Part shown: positions 16,709 through 24,339 of the stretch, in pieces | Layout of the letters: each line of letters starts with the position of its first letter | Position numbering within the stretch: position 1 is the first letter of the stretch | Origin: an uncultured Burkholderiales bacterium | Lineage (GTDB): Bacteria > Pseudomonadota > Gammaproteobacteria > Burkholderiales > Burkholderiaceae_E | Assembly (NCBI GenBank): GCA_903923345.1 | Contig: CAIXXI010000084.1 | Location: 1-48,605 of the forward strand | Length of the DNA stretch: 48,605 nt | Direction of reading: 5' to 3' | Notes under the pieces: generated by a model | The model's database searches: none | The model's input: the letters and a program-made list of their open reading frames with translations, nothing else | What the model was told of the DNA's origin: nothing | Made by a program: the position numbers and the translations under genes

Positions 16709-18105
16709 GTTCCCGCGATGGTCGCCGACGCGTTCAGTCGGGCCCGGCTGACCTGCGCGATGCGCTCCTCGAGCTGGTTGTGCACGAAGTGCAGGTGCGC
16801 CCGCAGGGAGTACAGGTCTGCGCTGAAAGCCAGCGGCGTGCCGGTCGAGACCAGCTGAGCATCGATCTGATGCAGGCGTCGCAGCTGATCTTTGCTGTCG
16901 CCGCGCCCGGCCATCACGGCCGCCTCGATCATGTGCAGCTCGCCATACCAGCGGTAGATACGCCGACGCATGTGCCAGCGCCAGGCAATCGGGCCGAAGT
17001 GGGCGATCGGGCCGACGAATGCCACCAGCGGCAGCGCAAAGAACAACAGGCGTTGCGCCCAGATCGCCTGAGACAGCGGCAGGTACTGGCGCAGGAAGCC
17101 GGGCCCGTTCTTGTAATAGCGCTCGGCTTCCGATGACAGCGGAAAGGGGCCGGGTTCAGTATTTGGAAATAGACCGGGCTTTGCCAGGATCGATCCCGAT
17201 CCATGCACCTGACGGGCCGCTTCGATCATCAGATCGATAACGAGGGGGTGCAGGTCTTCACGAGCCAGCAATACGGCGGTGGTGGCGACCAAGGTCACGT
17301 CCTGCGAAGGCAGGTCGTCGTGCGGGACGATCGACCCGGCCGGCAGGACCAGCTTGTGCAGGTAGGGCGCGCGCCGGGTCATTGCATCGGCACGACTCAG
17401 GCTGACCAGATGCAGCTTGGGATTGCTGAGCACCTTGGCAACGATCGGCGCCTTGGGCGAGGTCAGGAAGAAGACGGCATCCAGTGCACCGGACTCCAGC
17501 GCCTCGATGGCGGGATAACCGCCGATCTCGAAGTACTCGAGTTGCCCGCGCCCGCTGTTGTCGGCAGGCTTGTCCAGGCCATAGTCCTTGATCAGTGCTG
17601 TAGCCACCACGTTGCTGCCGGAACCCACCGGGCCGATGGCCACCTTCTTGCCGGCCAATTCGCGAATGTCGGTGATCTCTTTGCCGGCATGGGTGAGCAG
17701 CCACATCGGCTCATAAAAGACATGGCCGAGCATGACGATCTTCTGCTGTCCGGCTGGCGTGGGCAGTCCGGTCTGGAAGAGCGCCAGATCGACACCGCTG
17801 TTCGGATCGGACAGTCGATTCAGATTCTCGACCGCGCCGGTCGACGGCCGCAACTCGAGTTCGATGCCGTGCTTGGCCAGTTCCACGCGATATTGCTCGG
17901 CAAAGGTTTGGTAACCCCCGCCTGCGCTGCCGGTCGAGATCACCACCCGGCTGGGCGGAACCGGCTTGAGCAGAAACGCGGTCGCGGCCAGAGTGGCCAG
18001 GGCCAGAGCCGCCAGGGTCGCGAGCCACCAGGGATTGAAGCCGGCCGGCCGCACCGGTAGATCGGCCGGTCTCGAGGGTTTAGGGGAGAGTTCGGGTTGG
18101 TCCAT
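16705..18105 (-). CDS. TAXI-family solute-binding protein with membrane anchor and cytoplasmic tail
   Basis: A 466-aa protein. It has a cytoplasmic Pro-rich N-terminus, a TM helix (~26-46), and a periplasmic TAXI (TRAP-associated extracytoplasmic immunogenic) domain from ~53. That domain shows VVISTGSAGGGYQTFAEQYR, ELRPSTGAVENLNRL, VDLALFQTG, GKKVAIGPVGSGSNVVATAL and ALDAVFFLTSP. A second TM helix (~352-376) and a ~90-residue basic, helical cytoplasmic tail follow. Classical TAXI proteins are soluble periplasmic receptors for TRAP permeases, often for glutamate or other acids. Here no DctQ/DctM-type permease is present and the protein is anchored twice. The coupled neighbour at 15695 may be its partner. 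It could be a receptor rather than a transporter part; ligand unknown. Confidence 0.84.
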   Translation of the reverse strand: MDQPELSPKPSRPADLPVRPAGFNPWWLATLAALALATLAATAFLLKPVPPSRVVISTGSAGGGYQTFAEQYRVELAKHGIELELRPSTGAVENLNRLSDPNSGVDLALFQTGLPTPAGQQKIVMLGHVFYEPMWLLTHAGKEITDIRELAGKKVAIGPVGSGSNVVATALIKDYGLDKPADNSGRGQLEYFEIGGYPAIEALESGALDAVFFLTSPKAPIVAKVLSNPKLHLVSLSRADAMTRRAPYLHKLVLPAGSIVPHDDLPSQDVTLVATTAVLLAREDLHPLVIDLMIEAARQVHGSGSILAKPGLFPNTEPGPFPLSSEAERYYKNGPGFLRQYLPLSQAIWAQRLLFFALPLVAFVGPIAHFGPIAWRWHMRRRIYRWYGELHMIEAAVMAGRGDSKDQLRRLHQIDAQLVSTGTPLAFSADLYSLRAHLHFVHNQLEERIAQVSRARLNASATIAGT

Positions 18106-18109
18106 CGGG

Positions 18110-18137
18110 CGCAGGTCGCAGGTCGCAGGTCGCGGGT
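18110..18137. repeat. Heptanucleotide tandem repeat upstream of the TAXI gene
   Basis: CGCAGGT is repeated three times exactly (18110-18130) and a fourth time as CGCGGGT (18131-18137), starting five bases before the TAXI-gene start codon on the minus strand. It lies between that gene and the end of glgA, so it would be in the leader or spacer of the message. Copy number could vary by slippage. Confidence 0.85.
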
Positions 18138-18161
18138 GGATTCGAGCCAGTCGAGTCTAGC

Positions 18162-19664
18162 TCACGTGTGTGATGCTTCAGGTGACGCCAGCAGCGTCCG
18201 ATACAGGTCGGCATAACGCGAGGCCGGCGCCTGCCATGAGGTGTCCTGGGCCATCGCCCTGCGGATGATCTGTTGCCAGGCGGGCGGCTGGTGCCACAGG
18301 GTGTGGGCCCGATGCAGGGCACCGGCCAGCGCCTCGGACGAGGCGCCGTCGAAGGCAAATCCGGTGGCCCGATCCTCGCGCAGCGCCGATTCATCGGCAT
18401 CGACCACGGTGTCGGCCAGTCCGCCCACCCGGTGCACCAGCGGCAGGGTGCCGTAGCGCAGGCCATAAAGCTGGGTCAGTCCGCAGGGCTCGAATCGGGA
18501 CGGCACTCCGATCAGGTCGGCCCCGGCGATCAGGCGATGGGCGAAGGCCTCGTCATAGCCGATGCGCACCGCAACCCGCCCCGGATGCGCCTCAGCGGCG
18601 GCGCGCCAGGCCTGTTCCAGACCGGCGTCGCCGGTCCCCAGGAGGGCGACCTGTCCGCCCAGTGCCAGCCAGTTGCCCAGCGCCCCAAGCAGCAGGTCGA
18701 GCCCTTTTTGCGGCGTCAGCCGGCTGACCACCGTCAGCAGCGGTGCCTGCGGGTTTGCCTCCAGGCCGCACTCGACCTGAAGGGCCTGCTTGCAGGCCGA
18801 CTTCCCCTCCAGATGCTGGGCATCGTAGGGGGTGGCGATCGCCGGATCTGCCGCCGGGTTCCAGACCCCGGTGTCGATGCCATTGACGATCCCGGAGAGC
18901 GCCTGGGCCCGATGCTGCAGGACCGGCTCGAGTTGTTGCCCTTCGGCCGGGGTCAGGATCTCGCGGGCGTAGGTCGGGCTGACCGTGGTGATCCGGTCAG
19001 CAAACATCAGCCCGCCCTTCAGAAACCGCAGGTCGCCATGAAACTCGATGCCGGCCGGACCGGACATCCAGTCAGGCAGTTGCAGCCCGGCAAATCCTTC
19101 CACCGGGAACCGTCCCTGGTAGGCCAGGTTGTGCACCGTGAGCACGCTGCGCGAGCGACGTTCGGTGCCGGCATGGGCCCCGTGCGCCGCCAGATACACC
19201 GGCGTCAGGGCGGCATGCCAGTCATGGGCGTGCAGAATCTGGGGTGACCAGTTCGGATCGAGGCCGCCCTCGGCCAATTGCGCTGCGACCCAGCCCAGCA
19301 GGGCAAAGCGCAAGGCGTTGTCCGGCCATTCGCTGCCGCTCGGGCCGAGATACGGATTGCCCCGGCGCGCAAAGAACCAGGGCGCATCGATCAGATAGAC
19401 CGGGATCGGATAGCCTGGAAGGCGCCCGCGCAGCAGCGTGACCCGCCCGGCACCGAAGGCCGGGCCGCATTGCACAATCACCCGCGCCGATTCGATTGCT
19501 TCGCGCAGGGCCGGGTAGCCGGGCAGCAGCAGCCGCGCATTCAGGCCGATGTCGTGCTGGGCAACCGGCAGCGCCGCCACCACATCGGCGAGCCCCCCGG
19601 TCTTGACCAGCGGAAACCACTCGGCCGCCGCATGCAGCACCCGCAGCGAACCGCCAGCTTTCAT
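18162..19664 (-). CDS. glgA: Glycogen synthase (ADP-glucose dependent)
   Basis: A 500-aa GT5 enzyme that extends alpha-1,4-glucan from ADP-glucose in the cytoplasm. The ADP-glucose-binding motif is at the N-terminus (AAAEWFPLVKTGGLADVVAALP). The domain continues through ILHAHDWHAALTPVYL, TVHNLAYQGRFP and GIVNGIDTGVWNPAADP, and the C-terminal GT-B half has SRLTPQKGLDLLL and the E-x7-E region in SRFEPCGLTQLYGLRYGTLP. Length is normal for bacterial GlgA. The start ATG overlaps the glgC stop (TCAT at 19661-19664), so synthesis is coupled to that of the precursor enzyme. No glgB, glgX or glgP is in the window. Confidence 0.95.
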   Translation of the reverse strand: MKAGGSLRVLHAAAEWFPLVKTGGLADVVAALPVAQHDIGLNARLLLPGYPALREAIESARVIVQCGPAFGAGRVTLLRGRLPGYPIPVYLIDAPWFFARRGNPYLGPSGSEWPDNALRFALLGWVAAQLAEGGLDPNWSPQILHAHDWHAALTPVYLAAHGAHAGTERRSRSVLTVHNLAYQGRFPVEGFAGLQLPDWMSGPAGIEFHGDLRFLKGGLMFADRITTVSPTYAREILTPAEGQQLEPVLQHRAQALSGIVNGIDTGVWNPAADPAIATPYDAQHLEGKSACKQALQVECGLEANPQAPLLTVVSRLTPQKGLDLLLGALGNWLALGGQVALLGTGDAGLEQAWRAAAEAHPGRVAVRIGYDEAFAHRLIAGADLIGVPSRFEPCGLTQLYGLRYGTLPLVHRVGGLADTVVDADESALREDRATGFAFDGASSEALAGALHRAHTLWHQPPAWQQIIRRAMAQDTSWQAPASRYADLYRTLLASPEASHT

Positions 19665-20923
19665 TCGAGTCGGGCGAGCATGTCGCGGGTGATCAGGGTG
19701 ACGCCGTTTGCGGTGCGGTTGAAGCGGGCGGCATCGAGTTCGGGGTCCTCGCCCACGACCAGCCCGTCGGGCACGATGCAGCCGCGATCGACGATTGTCC
19801 GGGTCAGGCGCGCACCCCGTCCGATCTGCACCTCCGGCAGCAGCACCGACCAGGACACCTTCGAGTACGAGTGCACGCGGCAGCTCGAAAACAGCAGCGA
19901 GCGGTCCAGGGAACCGGAAATGATGCAGCCACCCGAAACCATCGACTCCACCGCGGTGCCTTTTCGCTCCCCGGTGTTGTGAACGAACTTCGCGGGCGGC
20001 AGCTGTTCCTGATAGGTCCAGATCGGCCAGTCCCGGTCGTAGAGGTTCAGGTCCGGGTCGGTTGCGGTCAGGTCGATATTGGCCGACCAGTAGGCATCCA
20101 GCGTGCCGACGTCGCGCCAGTACGGCTGTTTGCCGGGTTCGGTGCCGACGCAGCTCAGCCCGAACGGATGGGCCACAGCGTGCCCGGCCCGCACCAGTGC
20201 CGGGATGACATCGCGGCCGAAGTCGTGTTGGGTGGTGTCGCCGCTCATGTGCCGCGGCAGCTCGTCATAGAGCAGCTCAGCATCGAACAGGTAGATGCCC
20301 ATGCTGGCCAGGCTGGTGTCAGGACGGCCCGGAATGGTGTCCGGTTCGGCCGGCTTTTCGTTGAATTCCAGGATGCGGTTGCGCTCGTCGACCTTCATCA
20401 CGCCGAATGCATGCGCCTCACTGCGTGGCACCTCGATGCAGCCGACCGTGCAGGCCGCACCATGCTCGACATGGTCGACCAGCATGCGGGTGTAGTCCAT
20501 CTTGTAGATGTGATCGCCGGCCAGCACGAGGATGTAGTCGGGCCGGTGGGCGCGCAGGATGTCGAGGTTCTGAAAGACCGCATCGGCGGTGCCGCGATAC
20601 CACGAGGCTTCATCGATGCGCTGCTGCGCCGGCAGCAGGTCAACGAACTCGTTCATCTCGGACTTGAGAAAGCCCCAACCCCGCTGGATGTGGCGCAGCA
20701 GGCTGTGGGATTTGTACTGTGCCAGCACGCCCATGCGCCGGATGCCCGAGTTCAGGCAGTTGGACATGGCGAAGTCGACGATCCGGAACTTGCCGCCGAA
20801 GTAGACCGCCGGTTTGGCGCGGGTGTCGGTGAGCTGGCCCAGGCGACTGCCGCGCCCGCCGGCCAGCACCAGTGCAACAGCACGACGAGGAAGTTGAAGG
20901 CGGGCCAGCGCTTTTTCGGTCAT
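19661..20923 (-). CDS. glgC: Glucose-1-phosphate adenylyltransferase (ADP-glucose pyrophosphorylase)
   Basis: A 420-aa enzyme making ADP-glucose from ATP and glucose-1-phosphate, the committed step of glycogen synthesis. Motifs: nucleotide-binding VLAGGRGSRLGQLTDTRAKP, RIVDFAMSNCLNSGI, SHSLLRHIQRGW, VLAGDHIYKMDY (catalytic Asp), IIEF-like RILEFNEKP and GIYLF, and YWRDVGTLDAYW, followed by the left-handed beta-helix end (SGGCIISGSLDRSLLFSSC). The start ATG has AGGAG seven bases upstream. First gene of a glgC-glgA operon; divergent from the TerC gene. The effector-binding N-terminal basic residues (RLQLPRRAVAL) are present, so allosteric control is likely retained. Confidence 0.95.
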   Translation of the reverse strand: MTEKALARLQLPRRAVALVLAGGRGSRLGQLTDTRAKPAVYFGGKFRIVDFAMSNCLNSGIRRMGVLAQYKSHSLLRHIQRGWGFLKSEMNEFVDLLPAQQRIDEASWYRGTADAVFQNLDILRAHRPDYILVLAGDHIYKMDYTRMLVDHVEHGAACTVGCIEVPRSEAHAFGVMKVDERNRILEFNEKPAEPDTIPGRPDTSLASMGIYLFDAELLYDELPRHMSGDTTQHDFGRDVIPALVRAGHAVAHPFGLSCVGTEPGKQPYWRDVGTLDAYWSANIDLTATDPDLNLYDRDWPIWTYQEQLPPAKFVHNTGERKGTAVESMVSGGCIISGSLDRSLLFSSCRVHSYSKVSWSVLLPEVQIGRGARLTRTIVDRGCIVPDGLVVGEDPELDAARFNRTANGVTLITRDMLARLE

Positions 20924-21086
20924 CGATCCACTCCTGGCGGCCGCGCCGCAATGAATTAGTGTACGAAATCCGATGCCCCTGGACTCGTTATGGTGGAGCA
21001 GATCACTGAATTATGCTTCGCTCGCGTCTGCCCCAACCCGTCAGTGTCTCAATTGGGCGTGACAAGCGCGCTTCCCCGGAGTCGAC

Positions 21087-21836
21087 ATGATTGAACTGCT
21101 CAGCCAGCCTCAGGTCTGGATCGCCTTTATCACCCTCACCGCGCTGGAGCTGGTGCTGGGTATCGACAACATCATCTTCATCTCGATCCTGGTCGATAAA
21201 CTGCCGGTGACGCAGCGCGAAACCGCCCGGCGCATCGGCCTGTTCCTGGCGATGTTCATGCGCATCGGCCTGCTGTTCCTGCTGTCCTGGATCATCGGAC
21301 TGACGGCCCCGATCTTCACGCTGCCGGTGTTCGAGCATGCCATCTCCGGGCGGGATCTGATCCTGATCGTGGGCGGCCTCTTCCTGGTCTACAAGAGCAC
21401 GCATGAAATTCACCAGCTGCTCGAGGGTGAAGCAGGCAGTGAGTCGCGTGCGGTTGCCGCATCGTTTGCTGCGGTGATCGGGCAGATCATGTTGATCGAC
21501 CTGGTGTTTTCCCTGGACTCGATCATCACCGCAGTCGGCATGGTCGATCGCATCGAAGTGATGATCGCTGCGGTGGTCGTGTCGGTTGTGCTGATGATGC
21601 TGTTTGCGCCGGCGATCGGGCGGGTGGTCTCGAACCACCCGACGCTCAAGATGCTGGCGCTGTCGTTCCTGCTGGTGGTCGGTGTGGTGCTGATCGCGGA
21701 CGGCTTCGAGCACCATGTGCCCAAGGGCTACGTGTACTTTGCGATGGCGTTTTCGGTCGCGGTCGAGGTGCTCAATATCCGGATGCGCCGGCGGCGCACC
21801 GACCCGGTCAAGTTGCGCGAACCCTACACGGACTGA
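21087..21836 (+). CDS. TerC family integral membrane protein
   Basis: A 249-aa protein with about seven membrane helices. It shows the two acidic intramembrane motifs of the TerC/Alx/YgdQ group: ALELVLGIDNIIFISIL near the N-terminus and LIDLVFSLDSIITAVGM in the middle. Members are linked to tellurite resistance, Mn2+ export and metal loading of secreted enzymes. It ends in a basic cytoplasmic tail (RMRRRRTDP). CGGAG lies five bases before ATG 21087. I looked for a yybP-ykoY (Mn2+) riboswitch in the 163-bp leader and saw none. It converges on the thioredoxin gene with 15 bp between stops. Confidence 0.88.
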   Translation: MIELLSQPQVWIAFITLTALELVLGIDNIIFISILVDKLPVTQRETARRIGLFLAMFMRIGLLFLLSWIIGLTAPIFTLPVFEHAISGRDLILIVGGLFLVYKSTHEIHQLLEGEAGSESRAVAASFAAVIGQIMLIDLVFSLDSIITAVGMVDRIEVMIAAVVVSVVLMMLFAPAIGRVVSNHPTLKMLALSFLLVVGVVLIADGFEHHVPKGYVYFAMAFSVAVEVLNIRMRRRRTDPVKLREPYTD

Positions 21837-21851
21837 CGGCGCGAGCCGTCC

Positions 21852-22235
21852 TCAGTTGTCCGAGGGGTCGTCGCCCGACTCGTGCGGCTGCGAGCCGCGC
21901 TTGACTTCGACCATGTCGAGTTCGCGCACCTGACGCAGCAGGTCCTCGAGCGCGCCCTTGGGCAAAGCACCGGGCTGCGAAAACACAATCACCTGCTCGC
22001 GAAAGATCATCAGGGTCGGAATCGAGCGGATGGCGAAATGCCCGGCCAGCGCGCTCTCTTCGTCGGTATTGACCTTGATGAACTTGACGTCCGGGTTTTC
22101 GGCAGCGACCTGCTCGAAGATCGGCGCAAACGACTTGCAGGGCCCGCACCAGGGCGCCCAGAAGTCGATCAGGACGATGTCGTTGCTGCCGACGGTGGCA
22201 TCAAATTGGGCAGTGGCGAGGGATTCGACGCTCAC
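21852..22235 (-). CDS. Thioredoxin-fold protein with WCGPC active site
   Basis: A 127-aa cytoplasmic thioredoxin. The active site is FWAPWCGPCKSFAP (Cys30, Cys33), followed by the expected VKVNTDE-like strand and the cis-Pro loop RSIPTLMIFREQ. An extra acidic tail of ~15 residues (RGSQPHESGDDPSDN) follows the normal fold end. Its start overlaps the stop of the upstream glycosyltransferase gene by 4 bp (22232-22235), so the two are coupled, which is an unusual partner for thioredoxin. It may be a second thioredoxin besides the main trxA rather than the housekeeping one. Confidence 0.88.
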   Translation of the reverse strand: MSVESLATAQFDATVGSNDIVLIDFWAPWCGPCKSFAPIFEQVAAENPDVKFIKVNTDEESALAGHFAIRSIPTLMIFREQVIVFSQPGALPKGALEDLLRQVRELDMVEVKRGSQPHESGDDPSDN

Positions 22236-23506
22236 GGGCGGATTCCGTTGGCTGAGGGGCGGCTGCCAGTGTAGCCATTTCGGGATCGACTGCCGGCCAG
22301 GTCGGCCGGAAATGATTCGATCGAGGCCAGGTAGGTGGCTTCGACCTGACTGACGATGCGCTCCCAGCTCATGGATTCGGCGCTGGCACGTGCGTTTGCG
22401 GCCATCGATACGGCTGACAGCGGGTCGCTGGCGAGTTGGGCGGCCATCTCGACGAAGCGATCAGCCCGCCCGACCGGAGCCAGCAGGCCGTTTTCGCGAT
22501 GACGGATCAGCTGGCCCGCGGCGGCGCAGTCGTAGGCCAGCACGGCCAGTCCACTGGCCATCGCCTCGGGCACCACATTGCCGTAGGTTTCGGTCAGGCT
22601 GGGAAAGATGAAGTAATCGGCGCTGGCGTAGTGAGCCGAGAGGGCCTCGCCACTTTGTGCGCCGGCGAAGATCGAGGTGGGGCTGCGGGCCTGCAATTCA
22701 CGGGCTGCCGGGCCGTCGCCCACGAGCACCACTTTCAGGTCGGGCGCAACGCGCCGCATCGCCTCGGTGGCGTCCAGGAACAGGCCCAGGTTTTTTTCAG
22801 GGGCCAGCCGACCGACGACCAATGCCACCCGAGTGTTTTCTCTGCAGCCCCAGCGTGCCCGAAGCTCTGCGCTGCGTTTGGCCGGATCGAACTTGACGGT
22901 GTCGACGCCGCGCGCCACGACCCGCAGCCTTCTGAAGCCGTATTCCTGCAGTTCCCGTGAGAGTGCTTCCGTGGGCACCATGGTGAACTGCGATCGGTTA
23001 TGGAATTTGCGCAGATACGACACGATGGGCTTGTGCAGCCAGCCCATGCCGTAGTGCCGGCTGTAGGCATGAAAGTTGGTGCGAAAGTCGGAGCAGACAG
23101 GCAGTTTCAGCCGAATCGCGGCCTGAAGCGCCGACCAGCCCAGGGGCCCTTCGGTGACGATGTGGACCAGGTCCGGGCGGTGCCGAGACCAGTGGTCCAC
23201 CAGCGCGCGTTTGGCGGGCAGGCCCATGCGCAGGTGCGGATAGCGGGGGATCGGCAACCCCCGCAGCAGCACTTCGTTGAGTCCGAGCGCGTCGGTGCCG
23301 GCGGAGTCGTCCGAGTTCTGACGCGGGCGCACCAGCCGGACGTGGTGGTCCCGGTCGCGCAGGCCCTGCACCACCCGGGCGGTGGTCAGCGAAACCCCGT
23401 TGACTTCAGGCGGATAGGTTTCGGTGACGACAGCCACACGCAGGGTTCGGCGAGTGGGCGGGAGATCGTCGACACGGATGGCCGACAAACGGTCATGATC
23501 CAACAT
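22232..23506 (-). CDS. Glycosyltransferase family 4 (MgtA/PimB-like)
   Basis: A 424-aa GT-B enzyme. The N-terminal signature LRVAVVTETYPPEVNGVSLTT, followed by VHIVTEGPLGWSAL and SDFRTNFHAYSRHYG, matches the GT4 subgroup that includes mannosyl- and glucuronosyl-diacylglycerol transferases and SQDG synthase-like enzymes. The C-terminal half has VVGRLAPEKNLGLFLDA and the E-x7-E region in PSLTETYGNVVPEAMASGLAV. ATG 23506 is preferred; the frame opens at GTG 23584, adding 26 unconserved residues. Its stop overlaps the thioredoxin start. The subgroup often acts on diacylglycerol or other lipids, which fits the neighbouring lipid-type genes, but the acceptor is not proven. Confidence 0.85.
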   Translation of the reverse strand: MLDHDRLSAIRVDDLPPTRRTLRVAVVTETYPPEVNGVSLTTARVVQGLRDRDHHVRLVRPRQNSDDSAGTDALGLNEVLLRGLPIPRYPHLRMGLPAKRALVDHWSRHRPDLVHIVTEGPLGWSALQAAIRLKLPVCSDFRTNFHAYSRHYGMGWLHKPIVSYLRKFHNRSQFTMVPTEALSRELQEYGFRRLRVVARGVDTVKFDPAKRSAELRARWGCRENTRVALVVGRLAPEKNLGLFLDATEAMRRVAPDLKVVLVGDGPAARELQARSPTSIFAGAQSGEALSAHYASADYFIFPSLTETYGNVVPEAMASGLAVLAYDCAAAGQLIRHRENGLLAPVGRADRFVEMAAQLASDPLSAVSMAANARASAESMSWERIVSQVEATYLASIESFPADLAGSRSRNGYTGSRPSANGIRP

Positions 23507-23723
23507 CACAACAGGATGACAGCGCTGCGCAACAAAGTGATGACGATTCGGTTGGAGGCCACAGGTGTGGCGCACGCCCGTCACCGCCTGTCGCGTCAGT
23601 GATACGTTCGTCGGTGAACTCGATTTGTCATCGATAAGTCACACCTTCTTCACATAGCTTGGTCACCATCCGGTCACACCAAAAATGGCGCGGCCTTGGT
23701 GGCTGATTCCCGGACGGAGAACC

Positions 23724-24335
23724 ATGAAAGATTTCCTCGAGCAGTTGCGTGTCCAGCGTTGGGACGACCATCGCTTCTACCATCACAGCACCATCAATCA
23801 GTCGCTGCATCTGATCAGCGCGCTGAGTTTTCTGGTCGCTTATGCCCTTCTCTTTGTTGACCCGGCCATCTCGGGCCTGGTTGCCTGGCTGGTCTCGATG
23901 ACCACGCGCCAGTGCGGCCACTTCTTCTTTGAGCCCAAGGGCTATGACCAGGTCAACCAGGTCACCCATGAGTACAAGGAAGACGTCAAGGTCGGCTACA
24001 ACCTGCGTCGCAAGGTGGTGCTGATGGCGATCTGGGCCATCTCGCCGCTGGTGCTCTGGATGGATCGCAGCCTGCTCGGTCTGATTGAGCCGAGCGTGGG
24101 CTCGTGGGAATTCGTGCGCGATGTCGGTCTGCTGTGGCTGGCCCTCGGCGTGGGCGGTCTGGTCTTCCGGGTGTTGCAGCTGACTGTTCAGCAAAGCTTC
24201 ATGACGGGCGTGGTCTGGGCGACGAAGATCATCACCGACCCGTTCCATGACGCGAAGCTCTATCACCGGGCGCCGTTGCGCCTGATGCGTGGCGAACTGA
24301 TCGATCCGATGGATTCGGTCAGTCGCCACGGCTGA
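23724..24335 (+). CDS. Mpo1/DUF962-like membrane protein
   Basis: A 203-aa protein with about four to five hydrophobic segments. The features that suggest the DUF962/Mpo1-like family are the early FYHHSTINQSLHLIS and the intramembrane RQCGHFFFEPKGYDQVNQ, similar in spacing to the Y-x-x-H-H and G-H-x-x-F-E elements of that family. Yeast Mpo1 is an Fe2+-dependent dioxygenase that shortens 2-hydroxy fatty acids. The C-terminal part (TDPFHDAKLYHRAPLRLMRG) is an additional conserved-looking stretch. ATG 23724 is chosen over 23685 because GGAG sits five bases upstream. It converges with the aminotransferase gene, four bases apart. Family assignment is by eye and moderate; function is inference. Confidence 0.6.
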   Translation: MKDFLEQLRVQRWDDHRFYHHSTINQSLHLISALSFLVAYALLFVDPAISGLVAWLVSMTTRQCGHFFFEPKGYDQVNQVTHEYKEDVKVGYNLRRKVVLMAIWAISPLVLWMDRSLLGLIEPSVGSWEFVRDVGLLWLALGVGGLVFRVLQLTVQQSFMTGVVWATKIITDPFHDAKLYHRAPLRLMRGELIDPMDSVSRHG

Positions 24336-24339
24336 TTCG

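Noticed and set aside
19871..20959. 362-codon plus-strand frame opposite glgC
   Set aside because: Antisense to a fully conserved enzyme; translation without motifs.
20924..21086. yybP-ykoY manganese riboswitch upstream of the TerC gene
   Set aside because: TerC-family genes often carry it, but the leader lacks the conserved internal-loop elements and is short.
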